Of a stretch of 64,000 nt of DNA, positions 18,960-27,065 are shown one piece after another. Made by a program: the position numbers and the translations under genes. The DNA is taken from positions 20,919 to 84,918 of the forward strand of contig CAMLSD010000004.1 in NCBI GenBank assembly GCA_946482595.1, in the 5' to 3' direction. Every line of letters begins with the position of its first letter. Position 1 is the first letter of the stretch. The notes beneath the pieces are model-generated. The model ran no database searches. It saw only the letters and a list, made by a program, of their open reading frames with translations, and had not been told where the DNA came from. This stretch comes from an uncultured Comamonadaceae bacterium (lineage in GTDB: Bacteria; Pseudomonadota; Gammaproteobacteria; Burkholderiales; Burkholderiaceae).

Positions 18960-19813
18960 CAAACCGACCTCTCGATCTGGATGCAGTTCAGGCTTTCATC
19001 CTGATCGCCGACTTCAGCAGCTTCACGCGTGCGGCTGAAGCCCTTCAGACCACACAAGCCGCCGTCAGCTTGAAGCTGAAGCGGCTCGAGGACAGGCTCG
19101 GCTTCCGGCTCGTCGAACGGACACCCCGCCGCGTGGAACTGTCTGCACGCGGCGCGACCTTCCTGGCACACGCCCGCGAACTCATCGAGGTGCATGATCG
19201 GGCGCTCGCTGCGTTCGCCGAAGCGAGGAAGCGACTGACCATCGGGATCAGCGAGCATGTTGCAGGGCCAGAGCTTCCTGCGCTGATCTCCCGCATGAAC
19301 GCACGAGACCCGCGGCTGTTGATCGATCTGCGAATCGGCTCCTCGGGCGACCTGCTTCACAGCTTCGACCGGCGCGAACTCGACACGGTGATCGTGCGCC
19401 TGCATGCCGGGCGCAGCGATGGGGAAGTTCTGATCGAAGAAGACTTCGGCTGGTTCGCAGCGCCAGGCTGGCAGCACCGCGCCGGCGAGCCCTTGCCGAT
19501 CGCCACACTGGCCAGGCCGTGTGGAGTGCGCATGTTGACCGAGCGCTTGCTCGATGAGGCAGGCGTACCGTGGGAGGAAATCTTCGTGGGTGGCGGCGTT
19601 GCAGCGGTCGTTGCAGCCGTGATGGCGGGGCTCGGCGTTGCCGCATTGGCTCCACGCATGTTGCCATTTGGCGCAGTGGACGTCGGCCCGAGGCTCGGGC
19701 TTCCTCCGCTCCCGCGCTTGCCGGTCCTGCTGCACACGAGAGTGAAGGACAGCAATGCATGCGAGGCGCTGATCACGTTGTCGGCAGCCTTCAAGAATGC
19801 CGTACGAGGTTAG
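18956..19813 (+). CDS. LysR-family transcriptional regulator
   Basis: This 285-residue LTTR has an N-terminal winged HTH (LDLDAVQAFILIADFSSFTRAAEALQTTQAAVSLKLKRLEDRLGFRLVER, about residues 6-55) and a type-2 periplasmic-binding-like effector domain from about residue 95. The ligand cannot be inferred. The gene is divergent from the NTF2-like gene, the classic LysR arrangement, and probably controls it. It is followed by a decayed IS630 transposase, so this patch looks accessory compared with the conserved genes on both sides. Confidence 0.88.
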   Translation: MTNRPLDLDAVQAFILIADFSSFTRAAEALQTTQAAVSLKLKRLEDRLGFRLVERTPRRVELSARGATFLAHARELIEVHDRALAAFAEARKRLTIGISEHVAGPELPALISRMNARDPRLLIDLRIGSSGDLLHSFDRRELDTVIVRLHAGRSDGEVLIEEDFGWFAAPGWQHRAGEPLPIATLARPCGVRMLTERLLDEAGVPWEEIFVGGGVAAVVAAVMAGLGVAALAPRMLPFGAVDVGPRLGLPPLPRLPVLLHTRVKDSNACEALITLSAAFKNAVRG

Positions 19814-19879
19814 GACCTGGCTTCTCCAGAAGCGTTGTGGTCAGGTCATCTGGAAATCCAGACTCTTCCCCTGGAATCG

Positions 19880-20318
19880 AACGGGCTGGGAGTTCATCGA
19901 GCGATGCGACTCAGATGTGACGCAGGAGTGAGCGTGCCGCCCTGGAGCACACGGACTCCAACAGGCTCAGCCACGACCCGTGCCGTGGGGTGTGGACGTA
20001 CTTGAATCGTCATGGGCGACTGGCCTGGTGCGCCAGGGCATCTCCGGAGATGTGCACCGTGTGGTTGTCCGGCACGACGCGATTGACGGCAGCGTCCGGG
20101 TCGTGGTCGTCGAGGCAGCGAAGCTGGGCGATGAATTCGACGCTTCGATCACGCAAGTCCGCATTGGCGATGATTTCGCCGGTATGCAGGTCCGGGGCGG
20201 TCGTGCTCAGCGCTTGCACGCCGGGCTTCTCGACCACGCTGCCCGTGTGGATGGAAACCGCGCGCGCATCGAGAATGCGCCACACGGTAGCCTTGGCCGG
20301 CGCGCTGATCTGATGCAC
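19880..20318 (-). pseudogene. IS630-family transposase remnant
   Basis: One reading frame on the minus strand keeps recognisable IS630 transposase segments: TVWRIL, EKPGVQAL, HTGEIIANADLRDRSVEFIAQL, VVPDNHTVHIS, RFKYVHTPRHGSWLSLLES, and SLLRHI followed by VASLDEL. The frame is interrupted by two in-frame TGA codons (20010-20012 and 19911-19913), each where the family has a sense codon (Gly/Asn before RFKY, Arg before VAS). Compared with the family, tens of residues are missing between EKPGVQAL and the HTG segment. The first catalytic Asp is also lost (VEKPG in place of DEKPG), though the later Asp (PDNH) and Glu (WLSLLE) remain. It is therefore inactive. No terminal repeats were identified, and the remainder of 19814-20381 holds no gene. 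Confidence 0.82.
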
Positions 20319-20381
20319 GTCCGGCCGGTGGAATCGGTCGCACGGTGATCTGCTGAATCGAAGTACCGGGCTGCCCCTTGC

Positions 20382-23300
20382 TCAGTGCGAGTGCGCCGCC
20401 GCCGGCTCGTCGGTCGGTGTGGTGATCGGCCCTGGCGTGCTGCTGCGCGCGAAGAGCGTGTACATCGTGGGCACGACAAAGATCGTCAACAGGGTGCCCA
20501 GCGACATGCCGCCCACGATCACCCAGCCGATCTGCTGACGGCTTTCGGCGCCCGCACCGCTGGCCAGGGCCAGCGGCAACGCGCCGAGCACCATCGCACC
20601 GGTGGTCATCAGGATGGGGCGCAGGCGCAGCGCCGCAGCATGGGTGACGGCCTGCATCACGTCCAGCCCCTGCTGGCGCTGCTGGTTGGCGAACTCGACG
20701 ATCAGGATGCCGTGTTTGGTGATCAGGCCCACCAGCGTGATGAGGCCAATCTGCGAATACACGTTGAGCGTGCCCCCAGCCAGCTTGAGCGCCAGCAGCG
20801 CGCCCACCATCGACAGCGGCACCGACAGCAGGATCACGAAGGGGTCGACAAAACTCTCGAACTGCGCCGCCAGCACCAGGAAGATGAACAGCAGCGCCAG
20901 CACGAACACCAGGCCGAGCGCCCCGCTGGACGAGCGGAACTCGCGCGATACCCCGTTGAGCTCGGTGGTGTAGCCCGGCGGCAGGATCTTCTCGGCAGTC
21001 GCATCCATGAACTGCAGCGCCTCGCCGAGCGAAAAGTCAGGGTTGAGGTTGGCCGTGATCGTCACCGAGCGGCGCTGGTTGAAGTGGTTCAGCTCACGCG
21101 GTGACACCGCTTCAGTCACTTTGACCAGCGACGACAGCGGAATCATCGCGCCGTCACGCCCCCGCACGAACAGGCGCTCGATCGCATCGGGCGTGCTGCG
21201 TCCGGCGGCTTCGGTCTGCACGACCACGTCGTACTGCTCGGCGTCGCGCTTGTAGCGGGTGACCTGGCGGCCACCCAGCATGGTCTCGATCGTGCGGGCC
21301 ACCTGGTCGACCGCCACGCCCGCATCGGCCGCACGCTCGCGGTCGACCTGGATGAAGATCTCGGGCTTGTTGAGCCGCAGATCGGAATCGGGCTGGACAA
21401 AACCGCCATGACGATTCATCTCGGCCAGCATCTTCTGCGCCACCTCGGACAGGTTGCTGTAGCTGTCCGACGTGAGGATCACGTAGTTCACCGAGCGCTC
21501 GCGGAAGCCCTGCCCGAGCGACGGCGGCGTGATCGGGAAGGCGTTGACGCCAGGCAGGCTGCTGATCTGCGGCTGCAGCACGCGGGCCAGTTGCTGGGTC
21601 GAGCGCTCGCGTTCGGTCCAGTCCACCGCACGCAGGAACGAGATGCCTTGCGACACCGTCGGGTTGCCCGCCACCACGAACACCCGGTCGAACTCGGGAA
21701 TGTCCCGCCCCAGCCGCTCGATCTCGCGCATGTACTTTTCGGTGTACGCAAGCGTCGAACCATCGGGCGCATTGACGCTGATCAGCACCGTGCCCCGGTC
21801 TTCCATCGGCGCCAGTTCGCTCTTCATGCCCTGGAACAGCCACCAGCTGCCACCCCCGCATCCGAGCATCACCAGCACCACCAGCCAGCGCACCTTCAGC
21901 GTGCTGGCCAGCACACGCTCGTAGCCGTCGCTCAGGCGAGTGAGCTGGCGCTCCATCCAGCTGTCGAAACGTGTCGGGTTGGGGTTGTGCCGCAGCAGCT
22001 TGGAACACAGCATCGGCGACAGCGTCAGCGCCACGAAACCGGAGACGATCACCGTGCCCGCCAGCGTGAGTGCGAACTCGACGAACAGCCGTCCGGTGCG
22101 GCCCGGCGTGAAGGCCAGCGGGGCATAGACCGCCGCCAGCGTGAGCGTCATGGCCACCACGGCAAAGCCGATCTCGCGGGCGCCGCGGATCGCCGCCGCA
22201 AACGGGGTCATGCCCTCCTCGATGTGACGATAGATGTTCTCGAGCACCACGATGGCGTCGTCGACCACCAGGCCGATGGCCAGCACCAGCGCCAGCAGCG
22301 TGAGCGTGTTGATCGTGAAGCCGGCCGCTGCCATCAGGGCAAAGGCGCCGATCAGGCTCACCGGAATCGTCACCAGCGGAATGATCGACGCGCGGACGGT
22401 GCGCAGGAACACGAACACCACCAGGGCCACCAGCACCACCGCCTCGGCCACAGTGGCGAAGACCGACTTGATCGAGCGGTCGATGAACACCGAGTTGTCG
22501 TTGGCCACCTGCACCCGCACACCGTCGGGCAGGTCCTGCTGGATGCGTGGCAGGATGCCGCGCACGCCGTCGGCCACCTCCAGCGGGTTGGCGGTGGCCT
22601 GCCGGATCACGCCCAGCGACACCGAACGCACACCGTTCAGGCGCACGCTGGTGCGCTCGCTCAGCGCAGCCTGCTCGATGCGGGCCACATCCCGCAGACG
22701 CACGGTGTAGCCGTTCACCACCTTCACCGACACGTCGTTGAACTGCGCCACCGTGCTCAGGTCGGTCTGCGCCGTCACATTGAACTCCCGCTGCCGGCCT
22801 TCGATGCGCCCGGCCGGCACTTCGAGGTTCTGGCGCCGCAGTGCGTCCTCGACGTCCTGGGTGGTGAGCTGGTAGGCGGCAAGCTTGTCCGGGTCGACCC
22901 AGATGCGCATGGCGTACTTCCGCTCGCCATAGATCTGGACGTCAGCCACGCCGGGCACGGTCTGCAGCCGGGGCTTGACCAGCCGGTTGGCCAGGTCACT
23001 CACTTCCAGCGGCGCCAGGGTTTCGCTGGTGAAGGCCAGCCAGATGGTCGGTGAGGCGTCCGCTTCGACCTTGGCGATGATGGGTTCGTCGACCGCATCG
23101 GGCAGCCGGCCCCGCACACGCGAGGTACGGTCGCGCACGTCGGCGGCGGCGTCCTCGGGGCTCTTGCTCAGCTTGAAGCGTACCGAGATCTGGCTTTGCT
23201 CCTGGCGTGAGATCGAAGTGATGATCTCCACGCCGTCGATGCCGGCGATCGAGTCCTCGAGCGGTTTGGTCACCTGCGACTCGATCACCTCGGCCGAGGC

Positions 23301-23459
23301 TCCGGTCAGGCGGGTCGAGACCGTGACCACCGGTTCGTCGATGCGCGGGTATTCGCGCACCTGCAGCCGGGTGAACGACACCAGGCCGACCAGCAGCAGC
23401 AACAGGGACAGCACGGTGGCAAACACCGGCCGCCGGATCGAGACCTCGGGGAGCTGCAT
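20382..23459 (-). CDS. RND efflux pump, inner-membrane transporter (HAE1 family)
   Basis: This 1025-residue proton-driven exporter of the AcrB/MexF type works as a trimer with a periplasmic adaptor. It has TM1 (VFATVLSLLLLLVGLV) and two large periplasmic porter regions (about 35-335 and 560-870). The proton-relay motif is GLVVDDAIVVLENIYRHIEEG in TM4, and there are twelve predicted membrane segments overall. The last one ends at FVVPTMYTLFAR. The substrate range cannot be read from sequence. It follows the adaptor gene by 51 nt. No outer-membrane channel gene is linked, so a TolC-like protein elsewhere is presumed. Confidence 0.93.
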   Translation of the reverse strand: MQLPEVSIRRPVFATVLSLLLLLVGLVSFTRLQVREYPRIDEPVVTVSTRLTGASAEVIESQVTKPLEDSIAGIDGVEIITSISRQEQSQISVRFKLSKSPEDAAADVRDRTSRVRGRLPDAVDEPIIAKVEADASPTIWLAFTSETLAPLEVSDLANRLVKPRLQTVPGVADVQIYGERKYAMRIWVDPDKLAAYQLTTQDVEDALRRQNLEVPAGRIEGRQREFNVTAQTDLSTVAQFNDVSVKVVNGYTVRLRDVARIEQAALSERTSVRLNGVRSVSLGVIRQATANPLEVADGVRGILPRIQQDLPDGVRVQVANDNSVFIDRSIKSVFATVAEAVVLVALVVFVFLRTVRASIIPLVTIPVSLIGAFALMAAAGFTINTLTLLALVLAIGLVVDDAIVVLENIYRHIEEGMTPFAAAIRGAREIGFAVVAMTLTLAAVYAPLAFTPGRTGRLFVEFALTLAGTVIVSGFVALTLSPMLCSKLLRHNPNPTRFDSWMERQLTRLSDGYERVLASTLKVRWLVVLVMLGCGGGSWWLFQGMKSELAPMEDRGTVLISVNAPDGSTLAYTEKYMREIERLGRDIPEFDRVFVVAGNPTVSQGISFLRAVDWTERERSTQQLARVLQPQISSLPGVNAFPITPPSLGQGFRERSVNYVILTSDSYSNLSEVAQKMLAEMNRHGGFVQPDSDLRLNKPEIFIQVDRERAADAGVAVDQVARTIETMLGGRQVTRYKRDAEQYDVVVQTEAAGRSTPDAIERLFVRGRDGAMIPLSSLVKVTEAVSPRELNHFNQRRSVTITANLNPDFSLGEALQFMDATAEKILPPGYTTELNGVSREFRSSSGALGLVFVLALLFIFLVLAAQFESFVDPFVILLSVPLSMVGALLALKLAGGTLNVYSQIGLITLVGLITKHGILIVEFANQQRQQGLDVMQAVTHAAALRLRPILMTTGAMVLGALPLALASGAGAESRQQIGWVIVGGMSLGTLLTIFVVPTMYTLFARSSTPGPITTPTDEPAAAHSH

Positions 23460-23510
23460 GATGAGGCGCCTTGAAACGCGTGAATCTGAGAGGGATCGGA
23501 AGCCCGCCGC

Positions 23511-24767
23511 TCAGCGGCCGGCCGCAGCGTGGTTGGCGGCCACCCGCGGGCCGGTGGCACCGCCCGACGCCGCCGAGGCAGCCCCGGCCGGCGCGGATGC
23601 ATCGCGCGCACGCGGTGCCGCGCCCAGCTCCACCACCCGCAACGGCGAGCCGTCACGCTGCACACGCTGGTGGCCTGCCGTGACGACCACGTCGCCGGCC
23701 GCCACGCCCTTCAGGATCTCGACCTTGCCGTCACGGCGCAGGCCGATCTCGACCTCGCTGCGCTGCGATACCCGTGCCGCTCGGCCTTCCGCCTGCGGCG
23801 CACCGTCCACGACCTTGATGACGAACTGCTTGCCCCCTTGCGGCACCAGTGCCTCCTCGGGCACGACCAGCGCCTCGCTGCGGGTGGCCAGCACCGTCTC
23901 GACACGGGCGAACATGCCGGGGCGCAGCAGGCCCTGCGGATTGTCCAGCGTGGCCCGCACCAGCACCGAGCGGCCATTCACGTCGACCTGAGGCTCCAGG
24001 GCCACCACCTCGGCCGCAAATCGCTGCCCGGGCAAGGCATCCAGACTGACCTGTGAAGCCTGCCCCACCTTCAGGCGCGGCAGGTAGCGCTCGGGCAGGC
24101 GGAAATCCACATAGACCGTGCGCAGGTCTTCCAGGTTGACCAGGTCGGCGCCGTCCTTGACGTAGTCGCCGACGTTGACCAGGCCGATGCCCGTCGTGCC
24201 GTCGAACGGCGCAACGATGCGCATGCGCGCCAGCTGGGCCTGAGCCAGCGCCAGTTGCGCGCGCGCCACCTCGAGGTTGGCGGACGTCTGGTCGACCGCG
24301 GCCTGGCTGACGAACCCCTGAGCCTGCAGTTCACGGTTGCGTGCGTCATTGGCCAGCGCGATGTTGACCTGGGCCTGCGCCTGCTGGAGCTGCGCCTTCA
24401 GCAGGGTGTCGTCGAGCTGCACCAGCAACTGGCCCTTGCGCACTCGCTGCCCGTCACGAAAGCCCAGGGCTGCCACGCGCCCCGACACCTCGGGGCGCAC
24501 CACCACGCCCTGGCGCGAGCGCACTGTCCCCACGGCCTGCGCATCCTCGTTCAGCGGCATGGTCTGCACACGACCCACCTCCACGGCCACCGGCCCGCCC
24601 GGGCCACCACCGCCCGGTGCTCGGCCCGCGGGTGCCGGGCCCTGTCCGGCGCCCGCGGCAGCGCCTTCGCTGCCCGCCGGCGCCGCGGACCGATGCTGGT
24701 ACCAGTAGGCCGCGGTGCTGGCCAGGATCAAGCCGACCACGGCCACCGTCAGATGCAGTTTCTTCAT
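23511..24767 (-). CDS. RND efflux periplasmic adaptor (membrane fusion protein)
   Basis: This 418-residue HlyD/AcrA-type adaptor bridges the pump to an outer-membrane channel. It has an N-terminal membrane anchor (LTVAVVGLILASTAAYWY), then a Gly/Ala/Pro-rich linker. A barrel-sandwich (lipoyl-like) half follows (VRPEVSGRVAALGFRDGQRVRKGQLLVQLD), and a short alpha-hairpin rich in Gln/Ala. The second half of the lipoyl domain is IVAPFDGTTGIGLVNVGDYV, followed by beta-barrel and membrane-proximal domains and an Ala-rich tail. ATG 24767 is chosen because the signal-anchor begins immediately after it. Confidence 0.92.
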   Translation of the reverse strand: MKKLHLTVAVVGLILASTAAYWYQHRSAAPAGSEGAAAGAGQGPAPAGRAPGGGGPGGPVAVEVGRVQTMPLNEDAQAVGTVRSRQGVVVRPEVSGRVAALGFRDGQRVRKGQLLVQLDDTLLKAQLQQAQAQVNIALANDARNRELQAQGFVSQAAVDQTSANLEVARAQLALAQAQLARMRIVAPFDGTTGIGLVNVGDYVKDGADLVNLEDLRTVYVDFRLPERYLPRLKVGQASQVSLDALPGQRFAAEVVALEPQVDVNGRSVLVRATLDNPQGLLRPGMFARVETVLATRSEALVVPEEALVPQGGKQFVIKVVDGAPQAEGRAARVSQRSEVEIGLRRDGKVEILKGVAAGDVVVTAGHQRVQRDGSPLRVVELGAAPRARDASAPAGAASAASGGATGPRVAANHAAAGR

Positions 24768-24863
24768 GGGGTGAAGCGTTTCAGAGTTGTACTGAATGTA
24801 AGCGCAACCCGCCCGCCCGGCACTGCCAGGCCTGCAAGCCCGACCCGGACCACCGGTCAAGCG

Positions 24864-25334
24864 TCACGCAGACCCCGCCGAATCGACACCGCGGTTGGCC
24901 AGCGCATCGGCGCGCTCGTTGCCGGGGTCGCCGGCATGGCCTTTGACCCAGCGCCAGTCGACATGGTGCAGTGCGGCCAACGCATCCAGGCGGGTCCAGA
25001 GTTCGGCGTTCTTGACCGGCTTGCGATCGGCGGTCTTCCAGCCGCGGGACTTCCAGCCATGGATCCACTCGGTCATGCCCTTGCGGACGTATTCGCTGTC
25101 GGTGTAGATGGTGACCTCGCAGGTGCGCTTCAGGCTGGCCAGGGCCTCGATCACCGCGGTGAGCTCCATTCGGTTGTTGGTGGTGCTGCGCTCGCCGCCC
25201 CAGAGCTCTTTCTCGTGTTCGCCCGCACGCATCCACACACCCCAGCCGCCCGGACCGGGGTTGCCCTTGCAGGCGCCGTCGGTGTAGATGACCACCTTGG
25301 GCCGGGGGATGGTGGGCTTGCCTTGTGCTGTCAT
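24864..25334 (-). CDS. rnhA: Ribonuclease HI
   Basis: This enzyme degrades the RNA strand of RNA-DNA hybrids. The 156-residue product contains the catalytic carboxylates in [12 protein letters not shown] (Asp), [11 protein letters not shown] (Glu), [11 protein letters not shown] (Asp) and NERADALAN (Asp), with the basic handle [17 protein letters not shown]. The ATG at 25334 follows an AAAGGAAA ribosome-binding site. It lies 77 nt after the methyltransferase gene, the usual betaproteobacterial arrangement. Confidence 0.97.
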   Translation of the reverse strand: MTAQGKPTIPRPKVVIYTDGACKGNPGPGGWGVWMRAGEHEKELWGGERSTTNNRMELTAVIEALASLKRTCEVTIYTDSEYVRKGMTEWIHGWKSRGWKTADRKPVKNAELWTRLDALAALHHVDWRWVKGHAGDPGNERADALANRGVDSAGSA

Positions 25335-25411
25335 TGTTTCCTTTGTGTTGTGAAATCGTCGGTGCATGCCGTCGTGCGTGGCCGGCGCGAGGGGGCAGCA
25401 TGCCCTGCGCC

Positions 25412-26296
25412 TCAGGGTCCGACCTGCTCGGTGCTTTCGAGTTCGCGCTTGTCGTGATGCATGGCAGCGGCACGCCGCCATGCGGCCGGCGTCGCATCAC
25501 GCTCACGCTGCGCCACCACGGCCGGTGCCGCCTTGGCCGTCTGCCGGTGCTTCCAGGCCGGGCCGATGATGCGCATGCCACGCACCCGCTTCACCGCCAC
25601 GAGGAAGTACACCGCACCGAACACTGGCCACCAGCGGTCTCCGGCTGGCTCCATCCATCGAAACCTCTCCAGCCAGGTCTCGGAGCGAAGGGCCGGCCGG
25701 TAGCAACCGAACCGGGTGCCCTCGAGTTCGAAGTTGAGCAGCCTCAACCAGTCGCGCAGCCGGCGGTAGCCGATGAAATCACCGGTGCGCGGCAGGAACA
25801 GTCGCCCGACGCCCATCCGCGTGGCCAGGCGGGTGCAGCTCTGGTGCAGGCCCCACAGGCTGGCCGGATTGAACCCCACGATCACCACCCGGCCTTCGGG
25901 CACCAGCACGCGCTCGACCTCGCGCAGCGTCTGATGAGGGTCGGTCGCGAGTTCGAGCGAATGGGGCAGCACGACGAGGTCCATGCTGCTGGTCTCGAAC
26001 GGCAGCGCATCGAAGTCGGTCAGCAGGGCCTTGGGGGTGCGAGGTCCGGCCGGGACCAGGCCGTCCGGCGGGTCGCCGCCGGCCATGCGTTCGGTGCCGC
26101 TGAGGGCGATCCAGCGATGCGGCATGCGGTTGCAGGCCAGTGCGTCCAGCTGGGGAAGACCCAGCTGCACGGCATGAAATCCGAAGATGTCGCTCACGGT
26201 GTGGTCGAGCTGCATCTGCTCCCAGGCCAACAAATACCGCCCCGGCGCTGTGAGCAACCACTCATCCAAACCTATAATTTGCCCGTTTTGCGTCAT
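25412..26296 (-). CDS. Class I SAM-dependent methyltransferase
   Basis: This 294-residue protein has a methyltransferase type-11-like core. [54 protein letters not shown] contains the acidic SAM loop, the post-II motif and the strand 5 region. The N-terminal glycine-rich loop is not canonical. The conserved N-terminus ([23 protein letters not shown]) and the location next to rnhA and gloB match a family of unknown substrate common in proteobacteria. The ATG at 26296 shares two bases with the divergent gloB start and lacks a visible Shine-Dalgarno, so a downstream start is possible. Confidence 0.82.
   Translation of the reverse strand: MTQNGQIIGLDEWLLTAPGRYLLAWEQMQLDHTVSDIFGFHAVQLGLPQLDALACNRMPHRWIALSGTERMAGGDPPDGLVPAGPRTPKALLTDFDALPFETSSMDLVVLPHSLELATDPHQTLREVERVLVPEGRVVIVGFNPASLWGLHQSCTRLATRMGVGRLFLPRTGDFIGYRRLRDWLRLLNFELEGTRFGCYRPALRSETWLERFRWMEPAGDRWWPVFGAVYFLVAVKRVRGMRIIGPAWKHRQTAKAAPAVVAQRERDATPAAWRRAAAMHHDKRELESTEQVGP
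26273..26278 (+). promoter_or_regulatory. TATAAT -10 element of gloB
   Basis: A consensus TATAAT hexamer ends 17 nt before the gloB ATG, predicting a leader of only about 10 nt. The -35 is weak (GTGAGC at 26250). It lies within the 5' coding region of the divergent methyltransferase gene. Confidence 0.5.
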
Positions 26297-27065
26297 GGAA
26301 CTGCTCGCGTTACCCGCCTTCGCCGACAACTACATCTGGATGCTCCACGACGGCCGCGAGGCACTGGTGGTGGATCCGGGTCAAGCAATGCCCGTCATTC
26401 GGGCGCTCCAGGCGCACAGGCTGAAGTTGACCGGCATTCTAGTGACCCACCATCACGGCGATCATGTCGGCGGCCTGGCCGAACTCCAACACCACCTGCA
26501 CGGGAGCGTGCATGCCCCCGCAACCGAAGACATCCCCGGCCCGCACACGGCGGTGAGCGGTGGCGGTGCGGTGCACTGGAACGGCCTGGACTTCGACGTG
26601 ATCGACGTGCCGGGCCACACCCGCGGGCACATCGCCTACTACTGCCCGGACCTGCGCGGTGAGCCGGTGCTGTTCTGCGGCGACACGCTCTTTTCAGGCG
26701 GCTGCGGTCGCCTGTTCGAGGGCACGCCCGCCCAGATGCTGCAGTCAGTGTCGCGCCTGGGCGAACTGCCGGGCCGCACCCGTGTGTGCTGCGCCCATGA
26801 ATACACCCTGGGCAACCTGAAGTTCGCGCTGGCCGTCGAGCCGGGCAACCCGGACCTGATGCGCTATCACGCGCAGTGCGAGTCCTTGCGTGCCCGTGAC
26901 CTGCCGACGCTGCCGAGCTCCATCGCTCAGGAACTCCTGATCAACCCCTTCCTGCGCTGCAGTCAACCGCAGGTCGTGGCCGCTGCACGCGCACAGGGCG
27001 CCGCAAGCGACGACCCGGTCGACGTCTTTGCTGCCATTCGACAATGGAAGAACGAATTCCGATGA
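26295..27065 (+). CDS. gloB: Hydroxyacylglutathione hydrolase (glyoxalase II)
   Basis: This enzyme hydrolyses S-D-lactoylglutathione to lactate and glutathione, the second step of methylglyoxal detoxification. The 256-residue metallo-beta-lactamase-fold protein has the dinuclear metal motif THHHGDHVGG, then PGHTRGHIAY, FCGDTLFSGGCGRLFEG and the C-terminal CAHEYTLGNLKFA. The opening [17 protein letters not shown] matches the family start. It overlaps mltD by ATGA, the conserved gloB-mltD pairing of many proteobacteria. Confidence 0.96.
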   Translation: MELLALPAFADNYIWMLHDGREALVVDPGQAMPVIRALQAHRLKLTGILVTHHHGDHVGGLAELQHHLHGSVHAPATEDIPGPHTAVSGGGAVHWNGLDFDVIDVPGHTRGHIAYYCPDLRGEPVLFCGDTLFSGGCGRLFEGTPAQMLQSVSRLGELPGRTRVCCAHEYTLGNLKFALAVEPGNPDLMRYHAQCESLRARDLPTLPSSIAQELLINPFLRCSQPQVVAAARAQGAASDDPVDVFAAIRQWKNEFR

